In this document: one piece after another, positions 47,327 through 57,826 of the stretch
How the letters are laid out: each line of letters opens with the position of its first letter
Position numbering within the stretch: the stretch's first letter is position 1
Source: Chloroflexota bacterium
Lineage (GTDB): Bacteria > Chloroflexota > Dehalococcoidia > Lucifugimonadales > GCA-002723415
DNA length: 64,000 nt
Direction: 5' to 3'
Assembly: GCA_002721445.1 (NCBI GenBank)
Contig: PBKN01000005.1
Location: forward strand, 1-64,000
Notes under the pieces: generated by a model
What the model was told of the DNA's origin: nothing
The model's database searches: none
The model's input: the letters and a program-made list of their open reading frames with translations, nothing else
Made by a program: the position numbers and the translations under genes

Positions 47327-48271
47327 ATGTCACTACTAGTAATAGGCACAGTTGCCTACGATTCTGTAAAAACACCTAGCGGGACTGTTGAAGAAGCTCT
47401 TGGAGGCTCAGCAACATATTTTTCTTTCTCTAGCAACCATTTCAAAAAAACTGAATTGATTGCTGCAATAGGTGAAGATTTTAAAAAAACCGATATCCAT
47501 CTATTTGAAAAATATGGTATAGGCATTAGCGGTTTGCAAACATATCCTGGAAAAACATTTCGTTGGAGTGGTTTATATCATTCAGATAATTTAAATAAAC
47601 GTGACACTATAAAAACAGATCTAAATGTATTAGCTAATTTTAATCCTGAAATAAAATCTCCTAATAATTCTGCTGAACATTTATTTTTAGCTAATATAGA
47701 TCCAGAATTACAAATAAACGTTTTAGAACAAATGAAACCACGCCCGAAATTAATTGGGATTGATAGTATGGATTTTTGGATTAAATCAAAAAAAATTCAA
47801 CTTGAAAAACTTTTCACAATGGTAGATGTATTATTTTTAGACGAAAATGAAGCTAAAATGGTAACAGGAAAACCAAACCTATTCACATCTGCAGAATCAT
47901 TATCTAAAAAAGGAGCAAAAATTGTAATCATTAAACGTGGAGAATTTGGTTCAATAGTTTTTTACAATGACTCAATCTTTTATTGTCCAGCTTATCCAAT
48001 AAAAACACCTATAGATCCTACTGGAGCTGGAGACTCTTTTGCTGGTGGAGTAATGGGTTATTTAGCAAGTTGTAAAAATATAAATAATGAAAACATAAGA
48101 AAAGCTTCTATATTTGGTTCAGTAATGGGATCATTTGCTGTTGAAAGTTTTAGTATTAATCAACTTGAATCTATAACAAAGGATGAAATTATTAATAGAT
48201 TTGAATTCTTATACAAATCTGCAAAATTTTCAAAACTAAATACTAAAGAAATTGAAAAAATATTATACTAA
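47327..48271 (+). CDS. PfkB-family kinase (candidate adenosine/nucleoside kinase)
   Basis: The 314-residue ribokinase-fold protein has LGGSATYFSFSS near the N terminus and the C-terminal catalytic/anion-hole motif DPTGAGDSFAGGVMGYL with the base aspartate. Sequence alone gives only the family. The neighbours, ahcY (makes adenosine) and mtnP (makes adenine and MTR-1-P), suggest adenosine kinase that pulls the reversible SAH hydrolase reaction. An MTR kinase is unnecessary because MtnP already gives the phosphate. Confidence 0.83.
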   Translation: MSLLVIGTVAYDSVKTPSGTVEEALGGSATYFSFSSNHFKKTELIAAIGEDFKKTDIHLFEKYGIGISGLQTYPGKTFRWSGLYHSDNLNKRDTIKTDLNVLANFNPEIKSPNNSAEHLFLANIDPELQINVLEQMKPRPKLIGIDSMDFWIKSKKIQLEKLFTMVDVLFLDENEAKMVTGKPNLFTSAESLSKKGAKIVIIKRGEFGSIVFYNDSIFYCPAYPIKTPIDPTGAGDSFAGGVMGYLASCKNINNENIRKASIFGSVMGSFAVESFSINQLESITKDEIINRFEFLYKSAKFSKLNTKEIEKILY

Positions 48272-48339
48272 AGTCTGTACTCAGTTAATATAAAAATATA
48301 CAATATATAAAAATACTACTAAATTATGGGAGAATAAAC

Positions 48340-49611
48340 TTGAATCCGAAAAACCTAACAGGAGATGTTAAAGACACATCTTTAACACAAAAAGGAATTA
48401 ATCGAATTGAATGGGCAGCAAGAGAAATGCCTGTCTTAAATCAGATTAGAAAACGCTTTACTAAAGATAAACCATTAAATGGTCTAATTTTAAGTGCTTG
48501 CCTACATGTAACTTCCGAAACTGCAAATTTAGCATTAACTTTGAGAGATGGCGGAGCACAAGTAGCCTTATGCGCAAGCAACCCCCTAAGTACTCAAGAT
48601 GATATAGCAGCTGCATTGACAAGTCATTATGGAATACCTACATTTGCAATTAAAGGTGAAGATGATTCAACATATTATCAACACTTGAATTCCGTATTAG
48701 ATTTTAATCCAAATATTACATTAGATGATGGAGCTGACCTTGTAGCATTATTACATACTGAAAGAACAGATGCACTTACAAATATCATTGGAGGATGTGA
48801 AGAAACTACTACAGGAGTAATTAGATTAAAGAGTTTATCAACTTCAGGTGAATTAAAATATCCTATAGTAGCAGTAAATGATGCCGATACTAAACATTTT
48901 TTTGATAATAGATATGGAACTGGACAAAGTACTCTTGATGGGATTACAAGAGCTACAAATGTATTGTGGGCTGGTAAAAAAGTTGTTGTAATAGGATACG
49001 GGTGGTGTGGCAGAGGAGTAGCTACAAGAGCAAAAGGAATGGGCGCACAAACAATTATTACTGAAGTCGATCCAATTAAAGCTTTAGAAGCAGCTATGGA
49101 TGGCCATGAAGTAATGAAAATGGAAGAAGCTTCAAAAACAGGAGATATATTTATTAGCTTAACAGGTGGATTAAATGCTGTTAATACAGAACATATAAAT
49201 TCAATGAAAGATGGTGCTTTAATAGCAAATAGTGGCCACTTTAATGTTGAAATAAATATTGATGCGTTAGATAAATTATCTGTAAAAAAACAACGGGTTA
49301 AAGACTTTGTTGATGAATATACATTAAAAGACGGTAGAAAAGTTTACCTTCTAGGGGAGGGGAGATTAGTCAACCTAGCTGCAGCTGAAGGCCACCCCTC
49401 CGCTGTAATGGATATGAGCTTTGCAAACCAAGCATTATCTACAGAATATATGTATAAAAATGCTTCATCATTGAAAGCTGAAGTATATCCTGTACCAAAA
49501 TCAATAGATAAAGAGGTAGGAAAATTAAAACTAATGTCTATGGGAATAGATATTGACACACTAACGGATGAGCAAGAAAAATACTTAGCAAGTTGGGAAA
49601 TTGGAACCTAA
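48340..49611 (+). CDS. ahcY: Adenosylhomocysteinase (S-adenosylhomocysteine hydrolase)
   Basis: This 423-residue NAD-dependent enzyme splits SAH into adenosine and homocysteine. It has [32 protein letters not shown], the Rossmann motif [20 protein letters not shown] and [21 protein letters not shown]. The NRYGTGQST form and missing insertions resemble the shorter, archaeal/thermophile-type SAH hydrolase. The start is TTG with GGGAG about seven bases upstream. Confidence 0.95.
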   Translation: MNPKNLTGDVKDTSLTQKGINRIEWAAREMPVLNQIRKRFTKDKPLNGLILSACLHVTSETANLALTLRDGGAQVALCASNPLSTQDDIAAALTSHYGIPTFAIKGEDDSTYYQHLNSVLDFNPNITLDDGADLVALLHTERTDALTNIIGGCEETTTGVIRLKSLSTSGELKYPIVAVNDADTKHFFDNRYGTGQSTLDGITRATNVLWAGKKVVVIGYGWCGRGVATRAKGMGAQTIITEVDPIKALEAAMDGHEVMKMEEASKTGDIFISLTGGLNAVNTEHINSMKDGALIANSGHFNVEINIDALDKLSVKKQRVKDFVDEYTLKDGRKVYLLGEGRLVNLAAAEGHPSAVMDMSFANQALSTEYMYKNASSLKAEVYPVPKSIDKEVGKLKLMSMGIDIDTLTDEQEKYLASWEIGT

Positions 49612-49640
49612 CCACGCAATTATAAAAAGGAGAAAAATCT

Positions 49641-50852
49641 ATGGCGTTCAGTTTTATAGACTCGAAATCTTATCTATATACTTCAGAATCTGTAACTGAA
49701 GGGCACCCAGATAAATTATGTGACCAAGTTTCTGACAGTATATTAGATGCAATTTACAAGCAAGACCCTTTAGCTAGAGTTGCATGCGAAACTGCTACAA
49801 CTACGAACTTAGTAGTTATAATAGGTGAGATAACAACTACTGCCAAAGTTGATTATGAAGAAATAGCTAGAAAAACAATTAAAGATATAGGCTATAACAA
49901 TCCTAATACAGGTATAGACTGGCAAACATGTGAGGTAGTAGTAAAAATACATGAACAATCTCCAAATATAAATGCTGCTGTATCTACTGCGTTAGAACAT
50001 AGAAATACTAACTCTATAGATAATACTGAAGTAGATGCTACCGGGGCAGGTGATCAAGGAATGATGGTAGGATTCGCATGTAATGAAACTCCTGAACTTA
50101 TGCCAATGACTATGTCATTATCTCATCAATTAACTCAAAGATTAACTTATGTTCGTAAAAACAAAATAATTCCATATTTAGGACCAGATGGTAAATCTCA
50201 AGTAACTATTGAATATGAATTTGGAAAACCCAAAAAAGTTCACACAATAATTATTAGTACTCAGCATGATGAAAACACATCTATTGAAACTATATCATCG
50301 GATATTACAAAGCATGTAATTACGCCAGTGATACCGGATAATTTATTTGATAAATCTACTCGAGTTTTAATTAATCCTTCAGGTAAATTTGTTATAGGTG
50401 GTCCGCATGGAGATGCAGGGCTTACAGGAAGAAAAATACTTGTTGACACTTATGGAGGAGTTGCTAGGCATGGTGGTGGAGCCTTTTCAGGTAAAGACCC
50501 CACTAAAGTTGATCGATCAGCAGCTTATGCAGCAAGATATGTTGCAAAAAATATAGTTGCAGCAAAGATAGCTGACCGTTGTGAAGTACAAGTTTCTTAT
50601 GCTATTGGAGTATCTTCTCCAATATCAATTTCTGTTGAAACATTTGGCACTGGTCATATTCCTGATGACAATATAGTTCAATTAGTCGACAAGCACTTTG
50701 ACTTACGTCCAGGAGCTATAATACGAGATTTGAACTTAAGGGAACCAATTTACCAGAAAACAGCAGCCTACGGCCATTTTGGCAGATTAGACATTGAATT
50801 CCCCTGGGAAAGAACTGATAAATCTGAGATATTAAAACAAGAAGCCTTTTAG
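49641..50852 (+). CDS. metK: S-adenosylmethionine synthetase
   Basis: The 403-residue enzyme makes SAM from methionine and ATP. It has [31 protein letters not shown], the P-loop-like [14 protein letters not shown] and [18 protein letters not shown]. All catalytic blocks are intact. A Shine-Dalgarno AAAAGGAG precedes the ATG. It completes the SAM cycle genes and is followed after three bases by the phosphohexomutase. No SAM riboswitch fits in the 29-base gap upstream. Confidence 0.97.
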   Translation: MAFSFIDSKSYLYTSESVTEGHPDKLCDQVSDSILDAIYKQDPLARVACETATTTNLVVIIGEITTTAKVDYEEIARKTIKDIGYNNPNTGIDWQTCEVVVKIHEQSPNINAAVSTALEHRNTNSIDNTEVDATGAGDQGMMVGFACNETPELMPMTMSLSHQLTQRLTYVRKNKIIPYLGPDGKSQVTIEYEFGKPKKVHTIIISTQHDENTSIETISSDITKHVITPVIPDNLFDKSTRVLINPSGKFVIGGPHGDAGLTGRKILVDTYGGVARHGGGAFSGKDPTKVDRSAAYAARYVAKNIVAAKIADRCEVQVSYAIGVSSPISISVETFGTGHIPDDNIVQLVDKHFDLRPGAIIRDLNLREPIYQKTAAYGHFGRLDIEFPWERTDKSEILKQEAF

Positions 50853-50855
50853 AAA

Positions 50856-52295
50856 ATGCCTATAAAATTTGGTACAGATGGATGGCGTGCAATTATTGCT
50901 AAAGATTACACTTTTGCAAATGTTCAAATATGTGCTCAAGCAATTTGTAATTTATTAAAATCAAATAAAGAAGAATCTAAAGGTATTGTAATAGGTTATG
51001 ATACAAGGTTTTTATCAAGAGAATTTGCACAATCTGTAGCTCAAGTAACTACAGCAAATAATATTACAACTTATCTATGTGATAGATCAGCTCCAACTCC
51101 AGTAATAGCTCATAACGTAACATCAAAAAAAGCTGCAGGAGGAATAGTTATTACAGCTAGCCATAATCCTCCAAATTGGAACGGCTTTAAATATAAACCA
51201 GATTATGGAGGTAGTGCATCTACTGAAATAGTAAAAGCAATAGAAAAAGAAATATTTAAAATAAATTCAACAGATTTAGTAAAGTCCTTATCTTTAAATG
51301 AATTAGAATCTAATCCATATCTAAAATATTTCAACCCTAATCCAAGCTATATTAAGCATATATCATCTCTAGTAGACTTAGAAATAATTAAAAATTCTGG
51401 ATTGTCCATAGCTATTGATTCTATGTATGGTTCAGGTTCAGGATATTTATCCACTATTTTAGCTGGAGGATCAACTAAGACATCTGAAATAAATAATGAA
51501 TTTAATCCTTCCTTTCCTACCATTAAACAGCCTGAACCAATTAAACAAAATCTTAATAATTTAATAAGCCTAATAAAATCGAATACAAATATAGATATAG
51601 GTTTAGCCACCGACGGTGATGCAGATAGGCTTGGTGTTATTAATGAAAAAGGAGAATATATTTCTACTTTAGAAGTCTTTTCTTTAATAGCTTTATATAA
51701 ATTAAAAATATTGAATCAAAGAGGACCAATAGTTAAATCAATAACAATGACTAACATGATTAATAAATTAGGGAATATATATAAAGTTCCTATATATGAA
51801 ACTCCAGTAGGGTTTAAGCACTTAGGTAAAGTAATGATGGAAAAAGACGCCTTATTAGCAGGAGAAGAAAGTGGAGGTTATGCTTTCAAGGGCAATATAC
51901 CTGAAAGAGATGGAATATTAAGTGCGTTAATATTTCTTGAAATGTTAGTACGAATGAAAAAGACTCCTTCTGATTTAGTTAAAATGTTATTTAAAGAAGT
52001 TGGAAAACACGTTTATCAAAGAATCGATTTAGAAATTAACGAAAAAGACAAAACATTATTATATGACCGCATAAAATCTTGGAACCCTACTAAAATTGGA
52101 TCTTTATTTGTAACAAACAAGGAAAACAAAGATGGCTACAAATATATATTGGAGGAAGGTTACTGGGCTTTGGTCAGATTTTCAGGAACTGAACCTCTAT
52201 TAAGGCTACATGTAGAAGGAAAATCTGATAGTCATATTAAACAAATCTTAGAAGAAATTAATAGTATACTATTTAATAAAAAAGTTGTTACCTAA
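50856..52295 (+). CDS. Alpha-D-phosphohexomutase (phosphoglucomutase/phosphomannomutase family)
   Basis: The 479-residue enzyme has the phosphoserine loop ITASHNPPNWNGFKYKP, the metal-binding DGDADRLG, the sugar loop EESGGY and the C-terminal phosphate-binding RFSGTEPLLRLH. The family interconverts hexose 1- and 6-phosphates; specificity among glucose, mannose and glucosamine is not readable. It has only three bases between it and metK, so it is co-transcribed with the SAM genes. Confidence 0.91.
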   Translation: MPIKFGTDGWRAIIAKDYTFANVQICAQAICNLLKSNKEESKGIVIGYDTRFLSREFAQSVAQVTTANNITTYLCDRSAPTPVIAHNVTSKKAAGGIVITASHNPPNWNGFKYKPDYGGSASTEIVKAIEKEIFKINSTDLVKSLSLNELESNPYLKYFNPNPSYIKHISSLVDLEIIKNSGLSIAIDSMYGSGSGYLSTILAGGSTKTSEINNEFNPSFPTIKQPEPIKQNLNNLISLIKSNTNIDIGLATDGDADRLGVINEKGEYISTLEVFSLIALYKLKILNQRGPIVKSITMTNMINKLGNIYKVPIYETPVGFKHLGKVMMEKDALLAGEESGGYAFKGNIPERDGILSALIFLEMLVRMKKTPSDLVKMLFKEVGKHVYQRIDLEINEKDKTLLYDRIKSWNPTKIGSLFVTNKENKDGYKYILEEGYWALVRFSGTEPLLRLHVEGKSDSHIKQILEEINSILFNKKVVT

Positions 52296-52326
52296 CTAAT
52301 AATTAAAAATCAGCCAAACACAAAAT

Positions 52327-55131
52327 ATGAATTCAAATTTAAAAGAATTAATTATTTTAATGGATGGACATGCGTTAGTCCATCGTGCTTGGCACGGAAT
52401 TCAACAACCATTAACACTTAGTTCTACAGGTGAAGAAGTAGGTGCAATATACGGATTTTTAAATAGTTTATTTCGTACATTAAATGATTACCAACCAAAA
52501 TATTGCGCAATCACATTTGACCTTCCATATCCTACTTTTAGACATGAAATGTTTAAAGAATATAAAGCTCATAGACCTCCAACTCCTCAAGAATTAATTA
52601 ACCAATTTGATAAAGTAAAAGAAGCAATTAAAGCTTTAAATATACCTATATTTGAAATCCAAGGATATGAAGGAGATGATGTATTAGGTGCATTAAGTAT
52701 GCAAGCTGAAAAAAAAGAAGTAGAATGTTTAGTTCTAACTGGAGATACTGATACGCTTCAATTAGTTTCCCCTTTAGTCAAAGTATTATTATCTCATGGG
52801 TCTCAAAAAAAGACTTTATATGATGAAGAAAAAGTCGAGGAAAGATATGATGGTCTTGGGCCTGGATTTATACCTGAAATAAAAGCTTTACAAGGTGATT
52901 CTTCTGACAATATACCTGGTGTCCCTGGTGTAGGTGCTAAAACAGCTATTAAATTATTGAAGGAATTTGGTTCAATTAACGGCATATATGAAAATATTCC
53001 TAATATACCTACAGGGAAAATACGTAATTCTCTAATTGAAAATAAAGAATTAGCATATAAGTGCAAAACACTTACTACAATTGAAAAAAAAGTCCCAATA
53101 ACTTTAAATTTAGATGAAGCAGTTTTTTGGACTTTTAAAAAAGAGAAAATCATAGAATTCTTAAATAATTTAGAATTTTATAGTTTAATCTCTAGAATAC
53201 CAAGAATATCTAACTCTATAGAAAATGACTTGGATATACCTAATAAAAAATCAAAATATTCATTCAATGGGGCCAACAATATAATAATAACTAATGAAGA
53301 AAAGCTTAAAAGCATGTGTGATGAATTATCAAATTTGGATAATTTTTCATTTGATACAGAAACTACATCAACTGACCCCATATCTGCGATATTAGTTGGA
53401 ATATCATTTGCAAGCCCTAATGGTAAAACTTGGTATCTACCTCTAAGACATAAAGATCAGAGTCAACAAATTGATTTGAATATTAGTTTAGACCATATAA
53501 AAATACTACTCGAAAATGAAAACATTAAAAAAAATGTGCATAATGGTTATTATGATGCTTCAGTCTTATTAAATGACAATATAAATGTTAGTAATATTGC
53601 ATTTGATTCTATGATTGCCGCACATCTTTTAGGAAAACGTTCCATTGGATTGAAACCATTAGTTTTAGAATATTTTAAACATGAAATGATAGATATAACA
53701 CAATTAATTGGAAAAGGTAAAAGTCAAACAACTATAGATAATATAAGTATTGAAAATACTTCAGAATATGCTATGGCTGATTCATATTTTACTCAAAAAT
53801 TAAGTGAAATTTTTTATAAAGAATTAGATGATAATAATTTGTTAAAATTATATACAGAAATTGAAATTAAACTTATCAGTTTACTAATAGATATGCAACG
53901 TACAGGGATATCTATTAATCAATCAGTATTAAAAAATCTATCTGATGAATTAGCAGATAGATTAATAAATATTACTAATAACATATATTTAATTGTAGGA
54001 CATGAATTCAATCTAAACTCACCTCAACAATTAAGTTCAATTTTATTTGATGAACTCAACCTACCTACTACAAAGAAAAACAAATTAGGGTATTCTACAA
54101 ATGCCTCTGAACTCGAAAATCTTAGAACACAATTAAGTAAATCAATATCAGACAAAATAAATCCTAAATCAATTGAAGTACTAGATTACATATTAGAATT
54201 TCGTCAATTATCAAAACTTAAATCAACTTATGCAGATGCACTTCCATTAATTGTTAATTTAAATACAAAAAAAGTGCATCCTAATTACAACCAAACTGGT
54301 ACTACTACTGGTAGGCTATCTAGTAATGATCCTAATATACAAAATATTCCTATAAGAACTTCAATAGGAAGAAGAGTTCGACAAGCATTTATTGCTGACA
54401 ATTACCCTGAAAATTTACTATTATCTGCGGATTACTCACAAATAGAACTTAGGATATTGGCACATATATCAGAAGACCCTAGTTTAATAAAAGCATTTAA
54501 GGAAAATGAAGATATTCACTCATCTACAGCATCTTCAGTTTATAATGTCCCTGTAAATTCAGTTACAAGCGAAATGCGAAGAATTGCTAAGATAATGAAT
54601 TTTGGGGTTTTATATGGTTTAAGTCCTTATGGTATAAGTCAACAGACTGACTTAACTCCTACTCAAGGGTCTGAATTTATAAATTCATATTTTAATAAAT
54701 ATCCAAAAATAAAAATGTATATAGAAAATACAAAAAATCATGTGAAAGAATTTGGGTATGTACAAACACTTTTAGGTAGAAAAAGATATATACCTGAAAT
54801 CGGTGCGCCAAACCATTTAGTTAGAGCTTCAGCTGAAAGAATGGCAATAAATTTACCTATTCAAGGAACTGCTGCAGATATGATTAAAATTGCAATGATA
54901 AATATAAATGAATATCTAATCAATAGTCAAATGAAAACAAAAATGATTATACAAGTCCATGATGAACTGATCTTTCAGGTACCTAAAGAAGAACTTGATC
55001 AAACTACAAAGTTAGTTATTACACAAATGGAATCAGCTATGAAAATCAAAGTACCTATATATGTTGATGTAAAAACCGGGCCAAATTGGGGAGAATTATA
55101 TGATTTAAAATCTAAATATAATCATATTTAG
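52327..55131 (+). CDS. polA: DNA polymerase I
   Basis: The 934-residue enzyme has all three domains. The 5'-3' exonuclease shows MDGHALVHRAW and the QGDSSDNIPGVPGVGAKTA helix-hairpin-helix. The 3'-5' proofreading domain keeps its acidic residues: SFDTETTSTDP, HNGYYDASVL and YAMADSYF. The polymerase domain has SADYSQIELRILAH (motif A), RRIAKIMNFGVLYGLSPYG (motif B) and VHDELIFQVP (motif C). Proofreading appears active. Confidence 0.97.
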   Translation: MNSNLKELIILMDGHALVHRAWHGIQQPLTLSSTGEEVGAIYGFLNSLFRTLNDYQPKYCAITFDLPYPTFRHEMFKEYKAHRPPTPQELINQFDKVKEAIKALNIPIFEIQGYEGDDVLGALSMQAEKKEVECLVLTGDTDTLQLVSPLVKVLLSHGSQKKTLYDEEKVEERYDGLGPGFIPEIKALQGDSSDNIPGVPGVGAKTAIKLLKEFGSINGIYENIPNIPTGKIRNSLIENKELAYKCKTLTTIEKKVPITLNLDEAVFWTFKKEKIIEFLNNLEFYSLISRIPRISNSIENDLDIPNKKSKYSFNGANNIIITNEEKLKSMCDELSNLDNFSFDTETTSTDPISAILVGISFASPNGKTWYLPLRHKDQSQQIDLNISLDHIKILLENENIKKNVHNGYYDASVLLNDNINVSNIAFDSMIAAHLLGKRSIGLKPLVLEYFKHEMIDITQLIGKGKSQTTIDNISIENTSEYAMADSYFTQKLSEIFYKELDDNNLLKLYTEIEIKLISLLIDMQRTGISINQSVLKNLSDELADRLINITNNIYLIVGHEFNLNSPQQLSSILFDELNLPTTKKNKLGYSTNASELENLRTQLSKSISDKINPKSIEVLDYILEFRQLSKLKSTYADALPLIVNLNTKKVHPNYNQTGTTTGRLSSNDPNIQNIPIRTSIGRRVRQAFIADNYPENLLLSADYSQIELRILAHISEDPSLIKAFKENEDIHSSTASSVYNVPVNSVTSEMRRIAKIMNFGVLYGLSPYGISQQTDLTPTQGSEFINSYFNKYPKIKMYIENTKNHVKEFGYVQTLLGRKRYIPEIGAPNHLVRASAERMAINLPIQGTAADMIKIAMININEYLINSQMKTKMIIQVHDELIFQVPKEELDQTTKLVITQMESAMKIKVPIYVDVKTGPNWGELYDLKSKYNHI

Positions 55132-55162
55132 ACTAAATATATTTATTAATTTATAAATTCAC

Positions 55163-55171
55163 TGGTATAAT
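55163..55171 (+). promoter_or_regulatory. Extended -10 promoter of tRNA-Gly
   Basis: TGGTATAAT (55163-55171) is a perfect extended -10 box ending 15 bases before the tRNA. Transcription would start about 55178, leaving a leader of about nine bases. The -35 region is only a poor match, as is common with an extended -10. Confidence 0.55.
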
Positions 55172-55186
55172 AATTACAAAACTTAT

Positions 55187-55261
55187 GCGGGAGTAACTCA
55201 GCGGTAGAGTTCCTGCCTTCCAAGCAGGGTGTCGCCGGTTCGAATCCGGTCTCCCGCTCCA
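55187..55261 (+). tRNA. tRNA-Gly (anticodon TCC)
   Basis: The cloverleaf is clear. The acceptor GCGGGAG (55187-55193) pairs with CTCCCGC (55251-55257). The anticodon stem CCTGC/GCAGG encloses the loop CTTCCAA with TCC at 55219-55221. The T arm reads GCCGGTTCGAATCCGGT. CCA is encoded (55259-55261). It reads GGA glycine codons (and GGG by wobble), the main glycine codon of this AT-rich genome. Confidence 0.98.
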
Positions 55262-55288
55262 ATAATTATATAAACACTGGGAAAAAGG

Positions 55289-56452
55289 CTAAATAGAAGT
55301 ATATTTAATATCAAGGTGAGGAGTAGGAACCTTAATATTCCCCATATATTTTGATTTCAACAAGGAATCTAATGCTCCACTAACTAATAAAGTACGTTCA
55401 ACAGGATATTGTGCTTTATTAGTAATAAATAAAGATTCGATATTAAGTGCTAAATTTCTAAAAGCTTCACTGTTATCAGAAGATTGATTAAATGCAGTAG
55501 ATTTAATTTTTCCATTAATGTAACATGCATACCCAAAACCTTTTAAGTATTTATCCATCATTAAAGTAGCAGCTTTAAATCCATCATTATATTCTAATAA
55601 AAATAATATCGGATTGTTTGACAAATCAGTAATTAAACCATCTTCTTTATTTTTAATATTATATTCAGCTGCTAAAGCTAATTCTTTAGACCATAGTCCC
55701 TCTTGAGCTGAATTCCAAACATCTTTTCCTTCTAAACATTGAACTGATTTAATTCCACTTTCTCCTCCAATCCTTCTTTCTACCATACACTGCAAAGCTT
55801 CTAATGCATGAAAACCATATGATTCTAAGGCATTTATATATGAATGAAAAAATCCTATAGATACTGCTTCTTGAATATTATCTCCTAAGGAATGTACCAA
55901 ATATGGAGTTCTGTTACTAACAGGTAAAGCAGAACCAGCCATTAAAGGTATATCTAATTCCTTAGCACGTGAATACATCCAAATACAATCTTCCCAGTTG
56001 TAAGACAAATGCTTATCATTAAAAACAGGTACTACTCTATTAGAGGTCGATATGACACCACATACTTGTTCAAAAAAATATCTTCTTGGATATAATTGCC
56101 TATTATATTCATTACTTGAATAATCACCATGTTCACCTATTATAATTACCCCATCTACAGATAAATCACCCTTATCCCAGATCTTTGAAGTTGGCCAATG
56201 CCCAGCTGATGGGAGCATTAATGTTAAAGCACCGCGAATACTAGGATACACTTTAATATTATATTTTTTAGCTATATTTATTCCGATATCACTCCAATGA
56301 ATTTGGTCAATATATAGCGAAGCTATTCTTACTTGAGTTGTTTGGTAGTTAGAATTAATTAATGACTCGTCAACAAAATTGGAGAGTAATAAATCTGCAT
56401 GAGATTCAGAAAAATAAGTTGTAACAATTGCCGCAATATTCTTTTGAAGCAT
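55289..56452 (-). CDS. Conserved protein of unknown function (387 residues)
   Basis: I cannot assign a family. The protein is soluble, with no signal peptide. It starts with a Rossmann-like NIAAIVTTYFSESHADLLL. Visible segments include VDGVIIIGEHGDYSSNEYNRQLYPRRYFFEQV, quoted as GEHGDYSSNE and LYPRRYFFEQ, then CIWMYSRAKELDIPLMAGSALPV and GFHALEALQCMVERR. The central IGEHGDY and GSALPV blocks suggest a metal- or cofactor-binding enzyme with a Gfo/Idh-like N terminus, but this is weak. Similar unannotated proteins occur in several bacterial phyla, by memory only. It is 23 bases downstream of ffh. Confidence 0.75.
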   Translation of the reverse strand: MLQKNIAAIVTTYFSESHADLLLSNFVDESLINSNYQTTQVRIASLYIDQIHWSDIGINIAKKYNIKVYPSIRGALTLMLPSAGHWPTSKIWDKGDLSVDGVIIIGEHGDYSSNEYNRQLYPRRYFFEQVCGVISTSNRVVPVFNDKHLSYNWEDCIWMYSRAKELDIPLMAGSALPVSNRTPYLVHSLGDNIQEAVSIGFFHSYINALESYGFHALEALQCMVERRIGGESGIKSVQCLEGKDVWNSAQEGLWSKELALAAEYNIKNKEDGLITDLSNNPILFLLEYNDGFKAATLMMDKYLKGFGYACYINGKIKSTAFNQSSDNSEAFRNLALNIESLFITNKAQYPVERTLLVSGALDSLLKSKYMGNIKVPTPHLDIKYTSI

Positions 56453-56475
56453 TATGTAATATTAGATTTCATAGA

Positions 56476-57807
56476 TTATTTAAACATATTCATCATATTC
56501 TTAGGCATTTTACCAGAAGCTACTTGTTTCATTAGTTTTTGAGCTTGTTTAAATTGATTTAATAATTGGTTTACATCTTGAGGATTAGTACCACTACCCA
56601 ATGAAATACGTCTTCTCCTACTACCAGAAATAATTTCAGGCTTTTGGCGTTCTTCTTTTGTCATAGAATAAATAATTGCTTCAGTTTTTTTAAAATGATT
56701 ATCATCTAAAGTGTTTGAATCAATATTACCTTTAAATTTAGATATACCAGGAACCATATCGAGCATTTGAGAAAAAGAACCCATTTTTTTAATCTGCTGC
56801 ATTTGTTTCAAAAAATCATCTAAATCAAACTGCGATTTCTTAATTTTATTTTTTAAATCAACTAAATCATTAGTATCAATAACATTTTGCGATTTTTCGA
56901 TTAATGTTAACACATCACCCATACCTAATATTCTCGATGCTAACCTCTCTGGATAAAACACTTCTAAATCGGAAAATTTTTCTCCAGTACCAATAAACTT
57001 TACAGGCACATTAGTAATTGAAGATATTGATAATGCCGCACCACCTCTTGCGTCTCCATCTAGTTTTGATAAGATTGTTCCAGTAATACCAATTTTTTCA
57101 TTAAACGATTTTGCAACATTAACTGCATCTTGGCCAGTCATAGAATCAACAATAAGTAATGTTTCAACGGGAGATAATTCTTTTTTAATATTATCAAGCT
57201 CCATCATTAGTTCTTCATCAATCTGAAACCTTCCAGCAGTATCAAAAATAACACAATCAAATTGAGAAGTTTTTGCATATTCTATAGAAGCTGATACTAT
57301 ATCTAATACTGATTTATAATTTTCTAAACTAAATACTGGTACATTGATTTGCTTTCCTAAAATTTTTAATTGATCAATAGCAGCAGGTCTATAAATATCT
57401 CCAGCTACTAACAAGGGAGATTTATTATCTTGTTTTAAATTCCATGCTAATTTAGCTGCAGTTGTAGTTTTACCTGAACCATTTAATCCAACTAGTAAAA
57501 TAACAGAAGGACTTTGTTCACTAAATAATATTTTATGATTTGTTTTTCCAAGTATATTAGTAAATTCTTCATGGGTTATTTTAATAATCTGTTGACCAGG
57601 AGTAATATTATTTAATAAATCAGCATTTAAAGATTTCTCCCTAATATTATTCATTAAATCTCGAGCAACTTTAAAGTTAACATCAGCTTCTAATAAAGCT
57701 AATCTGACTTCTCTCAAAGCACTATCAATATCTTGTTCGGTAATTCGCCCTTTAGACGTCAATTTATTTAAAACGGATGTGATTTTAGAAGATAAGTTAT
57801 CAAACAT
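56476..57807 (-). CDS. ffh: Signal recognition particle protein Ffh (SRP54)
   Basis: The 443-residue GTPase has the N domain, G1 GLNGSGKTTTAAKLAW near 104-119, FDTAGRFQ, LSKLDGDARGGAALS and the C-terminal methionine-rich M domain with SGSRRRRISLGSG and the MKQVASGKMPKNMMNMF end. It binds 4.5S RNA and signal peptides for membrane targeting. It lies 19 bases downstream of hrcA on the same strand. Confidence 0.96.
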   Translation of the reverse strand: MFDNLSSKITSVLNKLTSKGRITEQDIDSALREVRLALLEADVNFKVARDLMNNIREKSLNADLLNNITPGQQIIKITHEEFTNILGKTNHKILFSEQSPSVILLVGLNGSGKTTTAAKLAWNLKQDNKSPLLVAGDIYRPAAIDQLKILGKQINVPVFSLENYKSVLDIVSASIEYAKTSQFDCVIFDTAGRFQIDEELMMELDNIKKELSPVETLLIVDSMTGQDAVNVAKSFNEKIGITGTILSKLDGDARGGAALSISSITNVPVKFIGTGEKFSDLEVFYPERLASRILGMGDVLTLIEKSQNVIDTNDLVDLKNKIKKSQFDLDDFLKQMQQIKKMGSFSQMLDMVPGISKFKGNIDSNTLDDNHFKKTEAIIYSMTKEERQKPEIISGSRRRRISLGSGTNPQDVNQLLNQFKQAQKLMKQVASGKMPKNMMNMFK

Positions 57808-57826
57808 TAATTAACCTTAATATATC

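Noticed and set aside
48272-49640. SAM or SAH riboswitch near ahcY or metK
   Set aside because: The gaps are 68 and 29 bases, too short, and show no conserved aptamer motifs.
55187-55261. Integration site at the tRNA-Gly gene
   Set aside because: No integrase, no repeated tRNA 3' end nearby and normal core genes (polA, ffh) on both sides.
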